DNA from: Cyclospora cayetanensis
Lineage: Eukaryota; Apicomplexa; Conoidasida; Eucoccidiorida; Eimeriidae
Assembly: GCF_002999335.1 (NCBI RefSeq)
Contig: NW_020312130.1
Location: 17,759 to 81,758, forward strand
Direction of reading: 5' to 3'
Length of the DNA: 64,000 bases
The notes under the pieces are model-generated. The model saw only the letters and a list, made by a program, of their open reading frames with translations. It made no database searches and was not told the DNA's origin. Both the position numbers and the translations under genes were made by a program. This document shows positions 1-11,983 of the stretch, one piece after another; position 1 is the first letter of the stretch; the number at the start of each line of letters is the position of its first letter.

Positions 1-10
1 TGCTTTGCAG

Positions 11-1062
11 GGCTTGGCGCTGATGGCTTGGAATGTTTGCTTTTCGCTGCAGCGAGTGGAGACATGCGTCGGCTCCTGAATTGCATGCAGGTGAGTTCTG
101 GTGTGTCGGGTGGAGGGCCTCGCTCTTCCAGAATCCGTGCTTGTGTATAGCGCGACGACCCGAGGTTGACGATTCGAGAGTTTTGCGGACGGAATTCGTT
201 GCAGGCAGCAAGCATGGCGCATCCTGGGGAACCTCTGGATGGGGAGTTGATTCATCGCGTGCTGGGACTGCCACAGCCCAGTGAAGTTAAGGCCCTTATG
301 CAAATCCTGCTGGAGAGAGACTTGAAGACTTGCTCCGCTGGTGTGTTCCAATTCCGCAGCAGCCACTGACGTAGCCCCCTCGTGGCGCTACACCCTACAA
401 CGCGAACGCCCTCGGTGGCTTCAAAGCGTTTGAAGGCTGGAGTACCGTAGGCGTAGGAGGGTCATCATTCTGCCCTTTAAGTGACCCCATGGTCTTTGCG
501 CCTGGGCGTGTGTTTTGCAGAGTTCCACGGATTGGTCACCCGTCGGGGTTACTCAATTCGAGATTGGACAGAAGGTAGGGCGAGACATTGCAAGGCAGCA
601 TCCCTTGGCTTTCTAAAGAGCTAAGACGGCCCTTCTTCACCACTTGGGACGATGCTGGAGTCTCCCTTGCCTTCCTCGTGGGCCTTCGTACACTTCACCG
701 CTCCGTGTCTCACACCTGTCTATCAAGGCTTAACCAGACGCGAGGCATCGCGGCTTCCTCTGCAGCTACTTGAGAATAAGCTCAGCCTGGGGGTTCAAGC
801 TTTGCTTTGCTTGCAGCCCTGCACAACGAGTTGAGGGCCATGAAGCTGCCAGTCCCCGTGGCCATAACCCTTGTAACGCGCCTCGCAGACATAGAGTGAG
901 AACTAGGGATTCTGCAAGCTTAGACCTATGACCCTTGGCATAAACCCCGAATCTCGTCGAACCCATAAAACCCTGTATCTCTCACAGCTGCAGAGGGGAG
1001 GGCCTATTCTACGGTGTCTGCGCAGGGAGCGGCTCGCTCTTGGCTCGGGGGAGTTCGTTCAG
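11..1062 (+). CDS. RFC5: Replication factor C small subunit, RFC5 type (3' part, gene enters from left edge)
   Basis: RFC is the clamp loader that opens PCNA onto primed DNA in the nucleus. Exons that close in phase: 11-90, 205-340, 521-574, 817-895, 994-1062, all with AG/GT borders. The first reads DGLECLLFAASGDMRRLLN, the sensor-2 region (family pattern DGMxALxxLxxGDMRRALN). The next carries the collar start (ELIHRVLGLPQPSEVKALM, like VYxCxGxPxxxDI). Later exons give RRGYSIRDWTE and LPVPVAITLVTRLADIE, matching the RFC5/Rfc3 collar (LALxDILTEI; KxADIEYRL). The AAA+ core with Walker A/B lies left of the window. The last exon is not resolved: a phase-compatible acceptor near 1300 would give a short basic tail. 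Other RFC small subunits are possible, but the collar wording fits RFC5 best. Intron 1 contains no stop-free alternative of note. Confidence 0.8.
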
Positions 1063-1568
1063 GTAAGTACACTCCCTAAACTTTGATTAAAATTCTTGCT
1101 TCCCCGACCCAACTCCGGAACCAAGCAAGTGGCCAATCCAAAAAACATAATGGTGTCTGCTGCGTACAGCTCCATGCAATAATCGCGGCATTTTTTGAGG
1201 CCCGCCACGCTCTGCATGCCTCCCATACTCCGATAACGGCCACTGCAAGCTAGCCGCAGCCGGCGCTGACAAGGTAGCCACAGTTTTCCTGCTCTACAGC
1301 AGGCCCCACAGTCGAAGAAGGAAGCCTCCACATGAAGAGGCTCCAAACCATGGGGAATCTGCGGTCCTTTGATGGGAGGCTCAGCCTGAGCCATAGGGTG
1401 CAGAGCTGTCCCAAATCCTTAAGAATGCACACTATTGGACTTCCATAAGAAGCAGCCTAGGGCTTTGGTATTGGCAGGATTTTGCTGCAATCCTTGCTCT
1501 GGACAAATACTACGACGGGGTTGAGACATGTGCCGGCAGCCCCAAAATTCGTGGGTGGGCTTTGAAGT
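1063..1568. other. Region between convergent genes
   Basis: It probably holds the unresolved last exon and 3' UTR of the RFC gene and the 3' UTR of the minus-strand gene that ends at 1569. No further coding signal is convincing. Confidence 0.4.
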
Positions 1569-2510
1569 TTAGCAGCAACCAAACCACTTTTTATTGCCCT
1601 TTCTGCGGATATGCTTAGGCTGTTCTACATCCTTGTTTTCTGGTGTCGGTACTGCGGCTACACATGCTGCCGGGTTTATCATCCCATAGGGGTCGTAGTA
1701 TGCGGGACCTGGCAAGGAGAAGCTCTCCACAGAGGGCAGTGCAAACTGGTTCATCATACCCTGAAGCCCGCAGTACACAGCAACGGAACGCACTGGCTCA
1801 AAACCGAAGGGCCATGGTAACTTCCTATCCCTCATTCGCCGAGGGCCCACCAGACCGTGTGAGCATACCCCTACTGCATCAGCACGCAGACCCTTGATGT
1901 GGTGAGGGGCCAGCCAATACACTCAAAACCCTTGAAATCCCCGACTCAGCAGGAAAGGGGGCAAGTGGTACACAAATGATTCAGCCCTACAAGTATCCTA
2001 CCGGATAATACGGTCCTCCGGTGGGCGGGGGAGGCATGTTGAGCGCGTAAGGAGATCCGTAGGGACCATACATAGCGGTTTGATTGGCGAAGGCGGCAAT
2101 CTGGGCCTGCGTGGCGTCCACTGGACCCCCCGCCTCCAGCATTCCGGGGTAGCCATGGGTGATGCCTTGTGCAGCCAGCTGTTGCTGCACCATAAGAGGA
2201 ACCTGCTGCTGCATCTGAGGGCCCTCACCGGCTCCAGATGATCCAGGGTATCCCTCGCGACCAGTGGCCGAGGCCCCGGCTGACGGAGACCCTTCCACCG
2301 ACCCAGGGTTTGCTGCTGCTACTGTTGCCATTGTAGCGGTATATTGAGGATATTGACGCTGCAGTGGCTGACGTTGTTGCTGGGATTTAAAACGACAAAT
2401 GAATATACACTACCTACTGACCCATAAGTAGACATTCTCGCAAAGCTAAATCTACCAAAGGCAGGCCGGCAGCACCGGACCACTCCGGCCGCCGGCTGCT
2501 GAGGCTGCAT
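1569..2510 (-). CDS. Hypothetical Pro/Gln/Tyr-rich protein with C-terminal FGCC
   Basis: Three exons close in phase: 2484-2510 (ATG at 2510, 9 codons), 2002-2379 and 1569-1760, giving 198 residues. The N-terminal half is rich in Gln, Pro, Gly and Ala. The middle has repeated Tyr-Gly-Pro-Tyr style motifs (YGPYGSPYALNMPPPP, then GGPYYP). The C-terminus turns basic (HIRRKGNKKW) and ends FGCC. No domain is recognised. A basic patch followed by a terminal Cys-Cys is what lipid-modified peripheral membrane proteins carry (Rab-type geranylgeranylation or palmitoylation), and some inner-membrane-complex proteins of Apicomplexa end this way. Membrane attachment is therefore an inference. An ATG at 2331 is an alternative start if the short first exon is untranslated. 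The introns are 104 and 241 bases with GT..AG ends. Confidence 0.6.
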
Positions 2511-4189
2511 ACCTCTTGAAGATCCGGTGGCTTGTTGCCCGACGACCCTCTTCAGCAGATTTTCAAGTGAAATATATTAATTTCGAGAGAAATACGTAAA
2601 AGGGAATAGAAAAGACCAAAACTTCCCCTACTTTTCTGCCGTACTTCGGGCCCGACCAGCCACAGTGCTGTCGAACACCTAGTTTTAGATCGCCAGACAA
2701 TCGTTCTTAAATTTTACAGAGCAGACACGCCTCTTGAGGAACTTAAACATTTCATGAGTCAAGGGATATGGTGCATCAGAGAGCTGTTGACTACTGCAGT
2801 GCAAGTGACCTGGCATACATTTCAGATGTATTGGGCAAACTGTACTTGACTATATAACTGTTCAGTCACTCTCTTTCTAAAAATTGAGCTCAATAGCCTG
2901 GTTGTTCCTTTCTTTCATTAGCTGCAGAGCGGAGGCAGATGCACGACACGGCAAAATACTGCTTGTGTGGTAGGTTGCAGTGTGCAACAGTATGCGAAAT
3001 GTGACAGATTATTGTACCTTACACGCCTGATGTCATTTCCTCCAGCGGCCTGTAGCTCTAAGGGGTGGGGGAATTGAGAGGCTGGATACCTGGGGAGGAG
3101 CGCGCTATAAATCCTGTTCAGTACACTCTTGCTACTGAGTGTCTCCGGATTAAGAGCATAGGAAGATTATCATTTCAAGTACGAAGTGCAACACTCATAA
3201 TCAAGAAGGAACAAGGAAACTAAGACATCGCGCACCGCTGCTCCTAGCCCTTTAGCCCCAGTCCAAGCCTCCCGTCCGTTCTATAGATAGGTGTTTTCAT
3301 CCCAAGCAGAGCCAGGCCGCATAGATTCAGCGTTCGAGAATTTACATGCTGCTTAAAAATTCACCTTCCCGCCATGTTTGCAACAAATAAGAACAGCAGC
3401 GTTTCGAATTTTCTGGTGATGTGATATTGGACGCAAGAGTAAGAATGTAGGGGCTACAGAATATATGTGGGGGGTTATTGCTTGTAACAAGGCATCATAG
3501 AAAATGCTGCATATGGTTTGCTCGACTCTACGCCAAATCCGAATCATAGCCTACTAACAAGCATGTCGTTCCCTGCGTGGTTTCCATGCAATTTGGGACT
3601 AGACACTTCATATGCTGTGGAGGGCGTGGAATTTGGCGCTAGAATATTTTGAAAAATGCAGGTGTTGGATCTACTTTAAGATAATCCCTTGTTTCCAGTC
3701 CTGCCTCCTTTAATTACATACATTCTTACCAAAAGTCACTTTAACTAGCGATGAAGGCAAATGAAGACAAATTTGCGAGCACACAACTCGTCATTTAATG
3801 TGTTTTATGCCCGCAGCCCAAAACTGTTAAAACTCAGCTTGAACTCCCTGATCCGAAACAGCAACCAACAAAGGGATTGGCTAATGCTTTAATTGAGCAG
3901 GATCGGAACTAAGGGGTTGGACACCGCCCTACGCCCAAGCTGCTAACATACATATAATATATATTATATAGACACACGCAATTGCACAGACTTGCAGGTG
4001 TAACGACTGTTGGGACATAGAGGTTGTGATAGAATATAAGCGTCTGTGGAGGGTCGACGAGGTCAAACGGTGCGGCGAGACACAGGTAGGCTGTAATCTG
4101 GAGCATGGATTTGCTCGGGCGGACGAAGGTGATTCCGATGTGATATGCTCCACCCCGAAGTGCCCATTGCCGCACACATTCTTCTTTTA
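2511..4189. other. Intergenic, no gene seen
   Basis: AT-richer unique sequence with only short random ORFs. It holds the presumed 5' region of the FGCC gene and the 3' region of the DRC12-like gene. A TATATATTATATA-like stretch lies near 3956-3970. Confidence 0.4.
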
Positions 4190-6619
4190 TTACGGCTCCA
4201 CAACATCTAGAGGTGGATCGACTGGGGGGGCCTCAAAAAACGCAGCGGACTCATCTTGTAACCGGCCGTCCAGTGACCGTCGTTTCTGTTCAGCCGCCCA
4301 GCTGCCATGAGACATTGAAACTCTCTCCATTACCTTCTCCGCCGTATCCTGCTCACATACCCAACACAAGACACAATGAACCAGTGATGCGCGAAGCCAC
4401 AAGGTAAGGCATCTGGCTGGAAGCCTCCGGAAGCACGTTAGTGCTACATGAAAACAAAACGAAGTTTAAAGACAGTGCAGATAATTTAGCATTAGGGATT
4501 ATTTTCAGGCACTACAGTTTATGCTTTTAGGGATAGAAATGTACCGTGAGAATCTCGGCAAACTCAAAAGTCATTTTCTCAACATCTTTCTGCAGGTGAT
4601 GCAATGCCTCCTTGGACTGCTGGAGTTCGTGCTCCTTGGCAGCGCGTGTTGTTGCCAAGTCCGTCTCAGCCACAGCTGCGCGCACTCGCTACACTTGAAA
4701 TGTAACAGGCCTCAACGGCCAGTAGACCAAAGCACCCTAGAAAACACCCTAGTAGGAACTGCACAGCGTCTGGGTAGACATGCACAGCTAAAAGGTGCCC
4801 TGGCACGTTTTCCAGAAAGAGTGGCTAGCTGCTGTCGTAGTCTTCAGTTGCATTTGTCCCAGCATAGTGAGCTAGTCGAAGTAGAATAAGCCTATTTTGC
4901 ACTTTGGACATGCTGCTCAGTTTGCGTACCAACGTCTCCCTCCGCTGCTTGCAGCTGACTCTGCAGCCCCTGAATGAGCTGCCGGTGGTGTGCTTTAGCC
5001 TCGGCGTTGCGGAAGCTGAGTGTTGAAACATCAGAAAACATTTGTCTATCTTGCTCCACAAAAACCGCGTTGAGGGCTTCTATCTTCTCACGTAATGACT
5101 CTGCGGACCGCTCGCTCTTTTGCGTCTGCTCCTCCTGAAGCGCTGCAGGCAGCATCACCAGCTGAAACAAAAAGGCCCTACAAATGCACTGTTGTGACTC
5201 TGGGGACGAATACGCATACTGCAGCGACATATAATGTTTCTGGAGTAGTGCAACAGACGTGGTAGCACTAGTAGTGGAAGGAGAATGGGCAGTGGCCGGC
5301 GCGCAATGCAGGGTAGTGCTTGGTGGATAAACGGTTGGCGCATGTGTATGCAAAGAGAGGAAAAGCAAGCGCATGCTTGGCCTTTCGTTGCAGCGCTCAG
5401 TAGAGTACAGCGGACAGCTCGAATGGGCCACCAGGGAGATAGTAACAGCCGTGTGCTTGCATGGCACACACTCCTTAAATAAGCTGCCAAGCGGGTACAT
5501 GAAAATTGAAGGTCAATGTGGAGTCCGGTAGAGATGTGCAGATAGCTGCTTTGACTAAGCCGAAATCAGAAAACCTAATCTTCATTTTCTCGGCCCTGGA
5601 GTGTTGGGGACTAAAAATACATCTGCGTACGCGCTGCACGCTTGTAAGTAGTAGTACCCGTTGTGTCACAAGTAAGAGTTTTCTATATCGACACCGCTCA
5701 ACGCTTCTCAAAAGCAGGATGCACTGCATATCAAGACACAGATGACCCTTAATAGAGATCTGTGTCGTCCTGCCAGTTATTTGACTAGTAGTACCTTTCC
5801 CTCGAAATCTACTCATGTCCACCTAGAACAGGTGCTGAAAGCGCGATACGAGGCCCCGTATGCAATTTTAACAGCGGAAAAACTTGCGCATAAAGACGCG
5901 TGCAAACCACTATACACATGCCAACATCTGTACGCTTGTGTAGACAGAGTTCTATGTGCATATATCCACTGGCACAAATGCATCTACAAGTCTCCACATA
6001 CACATACATCGGCACTTCTATGCGTGTCTAGTTAGTACATGCACTAGAAAAAAATTCTCAAGAGACCATCTGAACAGAGGTAGTATCTTAATAAGATTTA
6101 CTTTAACTGAGTCTACACATCAAAAAATAAACAGCCACAACCCATGCGCCCAAAGCCTTCCGCCGCCGGGACTCGAACCCGGGTCGCGCGGGTGAGAGCC
6201 GCGTATCCTAACCACCTAGACTACGACGGATATCTGCTCCCGTTGAAACTGACGCTTAAACCCTAAGGTCTGAAGGCCTTAATAAAGCATGATTCCATGC
6301 TGCAAACTCCAAGTGCAAGTGTGAAGGTAAGGACTTGACTGCTGAAAAGGAATTTCGCCCTCAAGTCCTGTCAGGGAAGCAATGTGCACCAGTCACTGCA
6401 GGCAGTAGATCTTTGCTCGTCTGTACACAGGGTCTGCAATGGCACGAGGAGGCTTTTAGGGTCTGCGTCGGGGCCTGCAAAGCCCAACCCTTATATTTAA
6501 AGACTACAACACTTTGTTTCTTTACCAATGAGCTTCTCCAGAGTTTGGATGCGCCTCCTGAGTATTGCATTTTCGAGCTCATAATTATGCCCATCGTCCT
6601 TCTTGTTCTTCGCAGCCAT
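4190..6619 (-). CDS. DRC12: CCDC153/DRC12-like coiled-coil protein (dynein regulatory complex)
   Basis: Four exons close in phase to 198 residues: 6526-6619 (ATG at 6619), 4930-5142, 4545-4675 and 4190-4348. The protein is almost wholly helical and charged: MAAKNKKDDG at the start, then heptad-like segments (LREKIEALNAVF; AKAHHRQLIQGLQSQLQ; KEHELQQSKEALHHLQKD). It ends with the family-like block MTFEFAEILT-DTAEKVMERV, to compare with the KYEEILHDSLDRL region of CCDC153 as remembered. The acidic Pro-rich tail is PPVDPPLDVVEP. Length matches CCDC153 (about 200). DRC12 belongs to the nexin-dynein regulatory complex of motile axonemes, so expression in flagellated microgametes is expected. A generic coiled-coil protein is the alternative. 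Intron 1 (about 1.4 kb) carries a tRNA gene on the same strand. For exon 3 an acceptor 6 bases upstream also fits. Confidence 0.6.
6159..6230 (-). tRNA. tRNA-Glu (anticodon CTC)
   Basis: The minus strand gives a 72-nt cloverleaf. The acceptor stem TCCGTCG/CGGCGGA pairs with one G-T wobble. The D-arm contains TGGTTAGGATA, the anticodon loop is GGCTCTCACC with anticodon CTC, and the T-arm is CCCGGGTTCGAGTCCCGG, with the A and B box sequences of a pol III gene. No CCA is encoded, as usual in eukaryotes. It lies inside intron 1 of the DRC12-like gene, in the same orientation. Confidence 0.95.
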
Positions 6620-8055
6620 CGAGATTTTCCGTGAATAACTGAGCAGCGCAGCATGCAGGGGCTACAATCATCCGCGTGCCTTTGCGAGACAAGAGCAACA
6701 AAAAACTATATTATGGAACCGAACACACTTCCTGAATCAAATAAAGTGGACATATAGGGGCCGCGAAAGAATGTTTCAATTTGACAAGAGTGTGGTAGCT
6801 GAAGCATCAGGCATAGAGACTAAGCCCAGCAGCCACGAGCTCAACCTACGTAGACGCCATGAGCTGACTAGCATAATATAATCTTAGTTCCCTTTATAGT
6901 TAACAAAAAAAGGGGGTGAATAATGCTGCCACATTTTTAGTTTCTGTGGAAAGATCCTAGATACTCGCCTTCCTACTTCCTGACCACGGTGTCCCTCCCT
7001 TCGCCCCTCCGGTAGTGTGAACAAAGATTGGCCGTCTTCCGACTTTCAAACCCTTCAGCAGCCTCTCGATTCACTCTTCAGATTTATCACGGCGGCATTT
7101 CTCGGATTGTAGTTTTAAAAGTAGAGGACAGCTCAAACAAGCGGCTGACTAAGAGGAACGAGCAAATGGGAGTCCTTGTTTTGTGGGTCTAGAATGCTCT
7201 AGGGCACATGTGTTGCAGAAACCTGCTTCACATCCCAGTGCTAACTCGTCAGTATGCAGCTGTAGCTGCGTGGGCCAGGGCACTGTAGCTTGCGCAGCAA
7301 CTTTTCATATGATGGATATGCAACGTCTGGCGAGTAAGTACACCATGATGATCGCCCTAATATTTTTGCAGTCGGCGCTGCATGGGCGCATGGCCAGCAT
7401 TTCTGTGTTAATGTAGTTTCCTACCCTTCTATGGGCATCAGTTTTTGGTTTCAAGTTCCGGCAAAAGCCAGACACCAAGGGTCTGTATCGGCAAGTTCTG
7501 CTGTTCCGAACTGCCGGGAGACGCACAATTCGTATATATTGCTATACTAAAAATAACCGGAAAGCCTCCACAAGGCCGTCTATAACCCTCACCCCTAGCC
7601 CTAAGGAAGCAGCCCTCAGTCCAGAAAGGGCAACCAGAGCCTCATAATTGCTACCACAGCTTCTTGCTGTAAGGCCCTCTTTCAAAGTATTGCTCATGTA
7701 CCAATTTCATACACGAGCAAATACACGGACAGCAAGTAAGTAGTGCGAAGTGACTGGACACGAAACTTCCTTGACGGCATACGCACTATTTTGCCAGGGC
7801 TGGCTCCACATTCCTGTAGCTATGTGACCATGAAAACAGATGTGTAGACAGACAGCCGTGTAACTCTATAAGTAAAGAGAACGGGATACAACAGGGGAGG
7901 CGGAAAAGAAGGCAGGTGGAAAGAACAGGCTGCAATAGGCAAACTTCTGCAAAAATGTCACTCGTATTCAGGATACAATCAAAACACTGCAAAGTGCTTG
8001 ATCGGTGACAGACAAAAAGAACCGCCGCACCACAAAATAGCGAAAGCCTAAAGCC
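6620..8055. other. Intergenic, no gene seen
   Basis: Only short ORFs, most without ATG. It probably contains the promoter of the DRC12-like gene and the 3' UTR of the Gln-rich gene ending at 8056. A CCCTA-rich degenerate telomere-like patch lies near 7575-7605. Confidence 0.4.
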
Positions 8056-11000
8056 CTAGCTTGACTCTTCATAGATTCGCAGGCGCAGCCTCGCCACCTC
8101 CTGCACTCCATCAGAAACCGCAACCTGCGACAATGCAAGAAGCGCAGCTTTATAAGGTAATGGCTTACAGAGGAAAGACGTTTGTGAGGCAATAGTCTTT
8201 CACTCCGGAACCATACGCCCGCGGAGAGACAAAGGGCAAGAGGAAAGATAGCTCAGGAGACAGAGATAGAGTAAACAGACACGCATTTAGCCGCAAATGG
8301 ACTGAAGAGATACCTACAAAAAGTGAAATGCAGAGACAAAAGTTGAAAGGGTGGCCCCGAAAGAGTTCCAAGGCAGAGCGAGGTGACAGACATTTTTGCA
8401 AAGCACATAAGGCAGGCATCTCACTGTAAGCTTATCTGCAGCCGGGTATCGCAGCACAAGCCTCTCTTTCCAGTCTTCCGTCTCTGTAGTCTCTCCTCGC
8501 TTCCTGCTCGCGGATGCAACCTCTTCGCCCTCAGGCACACTGCGGAGTAATAGGCAGGCGGGGTCCCCCGGTAGCTCCAACCGCAGGCGCATAGACAGCA
8601 CATCATTTTGCTGCTGCTGCCTCTGCTGTTCTTGCAGCGAAAGCTGCGGCACTTGTGTCAGCTGCTGATGCTGAAGTGGCTGACTCTGCGCACAAGTAGA
8701 AAACGCAGAAACGAAAGGAGCGTGCACGGTAGCGTGGGACATGCACACAAAGTAACACGGAGATCATCGAGAACGAATCGAGTGGAGGACAGACCTGCCC
8801 TACAGCAGAGAAACGAAACGGAGATACGGGGATCTCTCTTGTCTCTTGGGGCTTACGGAACAGGAGACAGCCCTTTTTGGCTGTTCTCGCTGCGAATGAT
8901 CCTGTTTTTGCTGCCCTGATCCCTGGCCTATTTGTACTTGCAGTTGCTGCTGCTTCTGAGAAGACTGCCGTTCTCGATTTATTTGTTTGGGTCGACTGAG
9001 GCGTTCCCAAAAGGGGATTGTTGGCTGTGGGGGCGCATGCTGCTTCGCCCTTCGCTCTGCGGACCAGCGTGTCTCTGCTGCTGCTGTTGCCACTGTTGCT
9101 GCTGGTGGCCGGTAAGAGCCGCTCCGCCGAACCACGGGATGCAAATTGTCGCTGGAGCTATGGCCCACTGGAGTGTCTCCTGAGCAGAAAGAAGGCACTC
9201 GTTCTGCCCTCTTTTGCTGTCGAAACGAGCAGGCGTCGCTATGTGTGGCGTCCTGGTGCGATTGTGGCTGCCATTGCGGAGTTCGAAAAGTCTCCCCAAA
9301 GTAGTCTCTTAGCGGTGGCGGGGGTCCAGGAATGTGCCCCCCAGCCAAGGGAGAAAGAATACCCGCTGGGGGCCTCTCATCTAGAGGTCCTTGGCGAAGA
9401 AAGGGCTGCGAAGCACTGGGGTAACTGGGGGTCACCTCCGCGGTATGAGCTGTATCGTACACCGAGTCCCTCTGCAAATCTGTAAGAAACCTCGTTTGAT
9501 GCTGCTGCTGCCGCTGCCGCTGCTGGCGGCGGCGATTGTGGTGCCACCTCTGCTGCTGCTGTTCCTGCTGTTCCTGCTGCTGTTCCTGCTGCTGTTGCTG
9601 CTGTTGCTGCTGTTGCTGCGAATCTGAATTTGAGGGTGGCGGAGGCCCACTTTCCTGCAGAGGGTGCTGCTGGTCTGGAAGCAAGGCCTCCTTAGCCATC
9701 AAAAATTGCAGCCGCTGAAGCAGCGCAGTGGTGGAGTAGCGGTCCTGCAGCACCTGTGTCTTCGCCTCCCGCTGCTGGCTTGGCTGCGATTCTGGCTGTT
9801 GGAGTTGTGAAGTCTCGAGAGCTGCTCGTAGGGCAGCAATGCGTTCCTTCAATTCAGATAGAGAGGGGCACGACTGCAGCCGCTCCTGTAGCTGCTGCGA
9901 GGGCTGGGGAGGCAGCGAAAGCACCGATTCTGCTGCCTCCTTCAGCTGCTCGGCTGCGGTGTAATCGGCGGGCTCTACGGCGAGAGCCGGTGTTGCCGGC
10001 AACCCTGCAGAGACTGCAGGGCGAGCATTGCCTCTGCCCCCTTCCCTCTGGTTCTGGAGAAATTGCCCCCCCTCCAGCAGCTGCTCCTGGTCTTGCTGCT
10101 GCTGCTGTCGTTGCGGCTGCTGATAGTAGCAGCTGTCGTGTGGCCCCAGGTCTGGACTTGCCGATAAAGCGGCTGTACTTTGGGAGCTGCCCAGCAGCAA
10201 GGATTGCTGCGGCTGCCGCTCATTCTGCTTGCCCTGTGGCATTACCATGGAAGGAATCTCTTTTTGCTGCTGGTGCTGCCGTTGTTGCTGCTTCGCTGCA
10301 GCGCTGATGGTGGCAGCCAAAGACTCCAACTGTGGAGCAGTGTCGTCTTCAGAAGTCAGGTCTTTAAGGGTAAGGGGGCGATCTTCAGTTCGCGAACGGA
10401 CGAACAGCTCATCAGCAGCTGCTGGCAGCTGCACAGGCAACACTCTGGCCTCTCTATGGTTGTTCTGCTCCGAGAACGGCACCCTTTCCACAGATGCAAT
10501 TGCCGTTGCTCCTCCGACTGTAGACTCTGCTGCGGCAGTCTCAAGCGGTGAATCTGGTATTGCCGAGCTTGCTCGAGCATCAGGAGGAGGAGAAGCAGCA
10601 GCAGCACCTCGGCGTTGTTGCCTATCAGCGGCGCTAACAAGAAGCCTGTTGGCCTCCTCCTTGAAGTCCCCTGGCAGCAGCAGCAGCAGATGCCGAAGCA
10701 GCATGCGCGCTTGCGTCAGCTGGCTCCCAAAGGCAGCACGCTGCTGCCGCATCGCCAGGAGCAAGCCATGGAGCAAGCCTAGGAGATCCTGAGCTGCCGA
10801 GGACGACATCTCGGGTTGCTGCTGGAGGAGATTGTGTGGTAGCTGCTGTGGTAGAGCTGCTGTTGGAGGTAAATCCATCTGCGCAGGACACCCAGGCGGT
10901 CTTCTTGAAGCCACAGCGGCTGTGGCTGCGGATACTGCCGCTACAGCCCCTTCAACTACCTCCCCTGAGGGGGAGTGTGCAGCACAGGGGGGCAGTGATC

Positions 11001-11325
11001 GGACAGCAGCAAGGAGCCAGTCGGGAGATGTCGAAGCTTCCTTGCTCTGCAGCAGCTCTGACAGTATCTGAGCACACCAGCATTCTTGTTGCCGGGGTGG
11101 CTGTTGCTCTACTGCGGGCAAGAGGGGTATACTCTGCTCTTGAGATTCCTCTTGCTGCACTCCTTCCTGCGCTTCCTCCTCCTGCTGCTGCGCTTCCTGC
11201 TGCTGCTGCTGCGCTTCCTGCTGCGATTCTTGCCGCTCGTGTTCTAGCGGCTGATCGTGCAGTATCTCCTGGTGCTGCTCGGACGCGTCTGGCATCTCCG
11301 GGAGGTTCTCAATCCGCTGCTCCAT
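8056..11325 (-). CDS. Large Gln-rich protein of unknown function
   Basis: Three exons close in phase: 8857-11325 (ATG at 11325, 823 codons), 8425-8685 and 8056-8124, giving 932 residues. Exon 1 is dominated by Gln, Glu and Ala with runs of up to about 11 Gln encoded mainly by CAG. Islands of normal composition include a leucine-rich helix (SELKERIAALRAALETSQ) and RLQFLMAKEALLPDQ. The last two exons differ: they lack homopolymers and read like a compact beta-rich C-terminal domain (MRLRLELPGDPACLLLRSV ... ERLVLRYPAADKLT / VAVSDGVQEVARLRLRIYEE). That tail is the part most likely to carry a conserved function, but I do not recognise its family. The donors are GTAAGC and GTGAGA; the acceptors are TGCGCAG and TGTCGCAG. 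Confidence 0.75.
9548..9618. repeat. CTG/CAG trinucleotide tract
   Basis: CTG/TTG triplets on the plus strand (CAG/CAA on the coding minus strand) encode a poly-Gln run in the Gln-rich protein. Similar shorter tracts recur near 10085-10125 and 11180-11225. Confidence 0.9.
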
Positions 11326-11575
11326 GGCTTAACCAGCAGAGCCGAGCTGCTCCTATCTGTTGATGCTACACGCGGCCATAGGAAGAAGGTGAGGGCCAGA
11401 CAAACAGATGCAAAAGCATTGCCTGTTGTTGCTGCTGCTGCTACGGTTGCTGATGCTCGTGAGGCCGGCTCGGCGGTGTGCGCGTTGCGGTGTGGGTGTC
11501 TTCTGCGTAGGAGTTGCTGTTAGCGCTGCAGAGAGCAGTTGCAGCGGCACTAAATTCAATTATTCCAGATAAATC

Positions 11576-11812
11576 TTAGAAGCTAACAGAAGGAAGACTG
11601 AGATGCGACTTCACAGCAGAAGACAAACCGCTAGCTTGCAGGGGCCTCTCCTGTCCTGTCCCTCCCACTGCTGCAGCTTTTGCTGCTCGAGCCGTCGCCG
11701 CTACTCGGTTGACTGCAGTCTTGAGGGTATGAAGAGAATGTAACGCCACAAAAAGTAGTGAAAGGATTCCACCCAAAGCCGCTGCCGTCGCTTCTGTTCC
11801 TGGTGCCGGTGT
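11576..11812 (-). CDS. Possible exon with a transmembrane helix
   Basis: The open frame on the minus strand reads TEATAAALGGILSLLFVALH and on to LHTLKTAVNRVAATARAAKA, then a Gly/Ser-rich tail and stop. One membrane helix is likely. No ATG-led start is visible, and phase-2 acceptors occur just upstream (near 11815-11835). It may belong with the ORF at 11984-12181 or to an unseen exon. Confidence 0.2.
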   Translation of the reverse strand, partial: TPAPGTEATAAALGGILSLLFVALHSLHTLKTAVNRVAATARAAKAAAVGGTGQERPLQASGLSSAVKSHLSLPSVSF

Positions 11813-11983
11813 GGAGGATGCTGCTCGGGCAGGGGCCCTCGGACGCGTGCGACAGCATGGGAAGGCAGGAGGGAGTTAGAGGAATGCTGCTGCTGTTGCC
11901 CCCTGTTCGCGCGTATTTTCCGTCCTAGAAAATAGCTATTGAAAGGATGATAGATCCAGGAGGGAGTAAAACGCGTGTTAACA

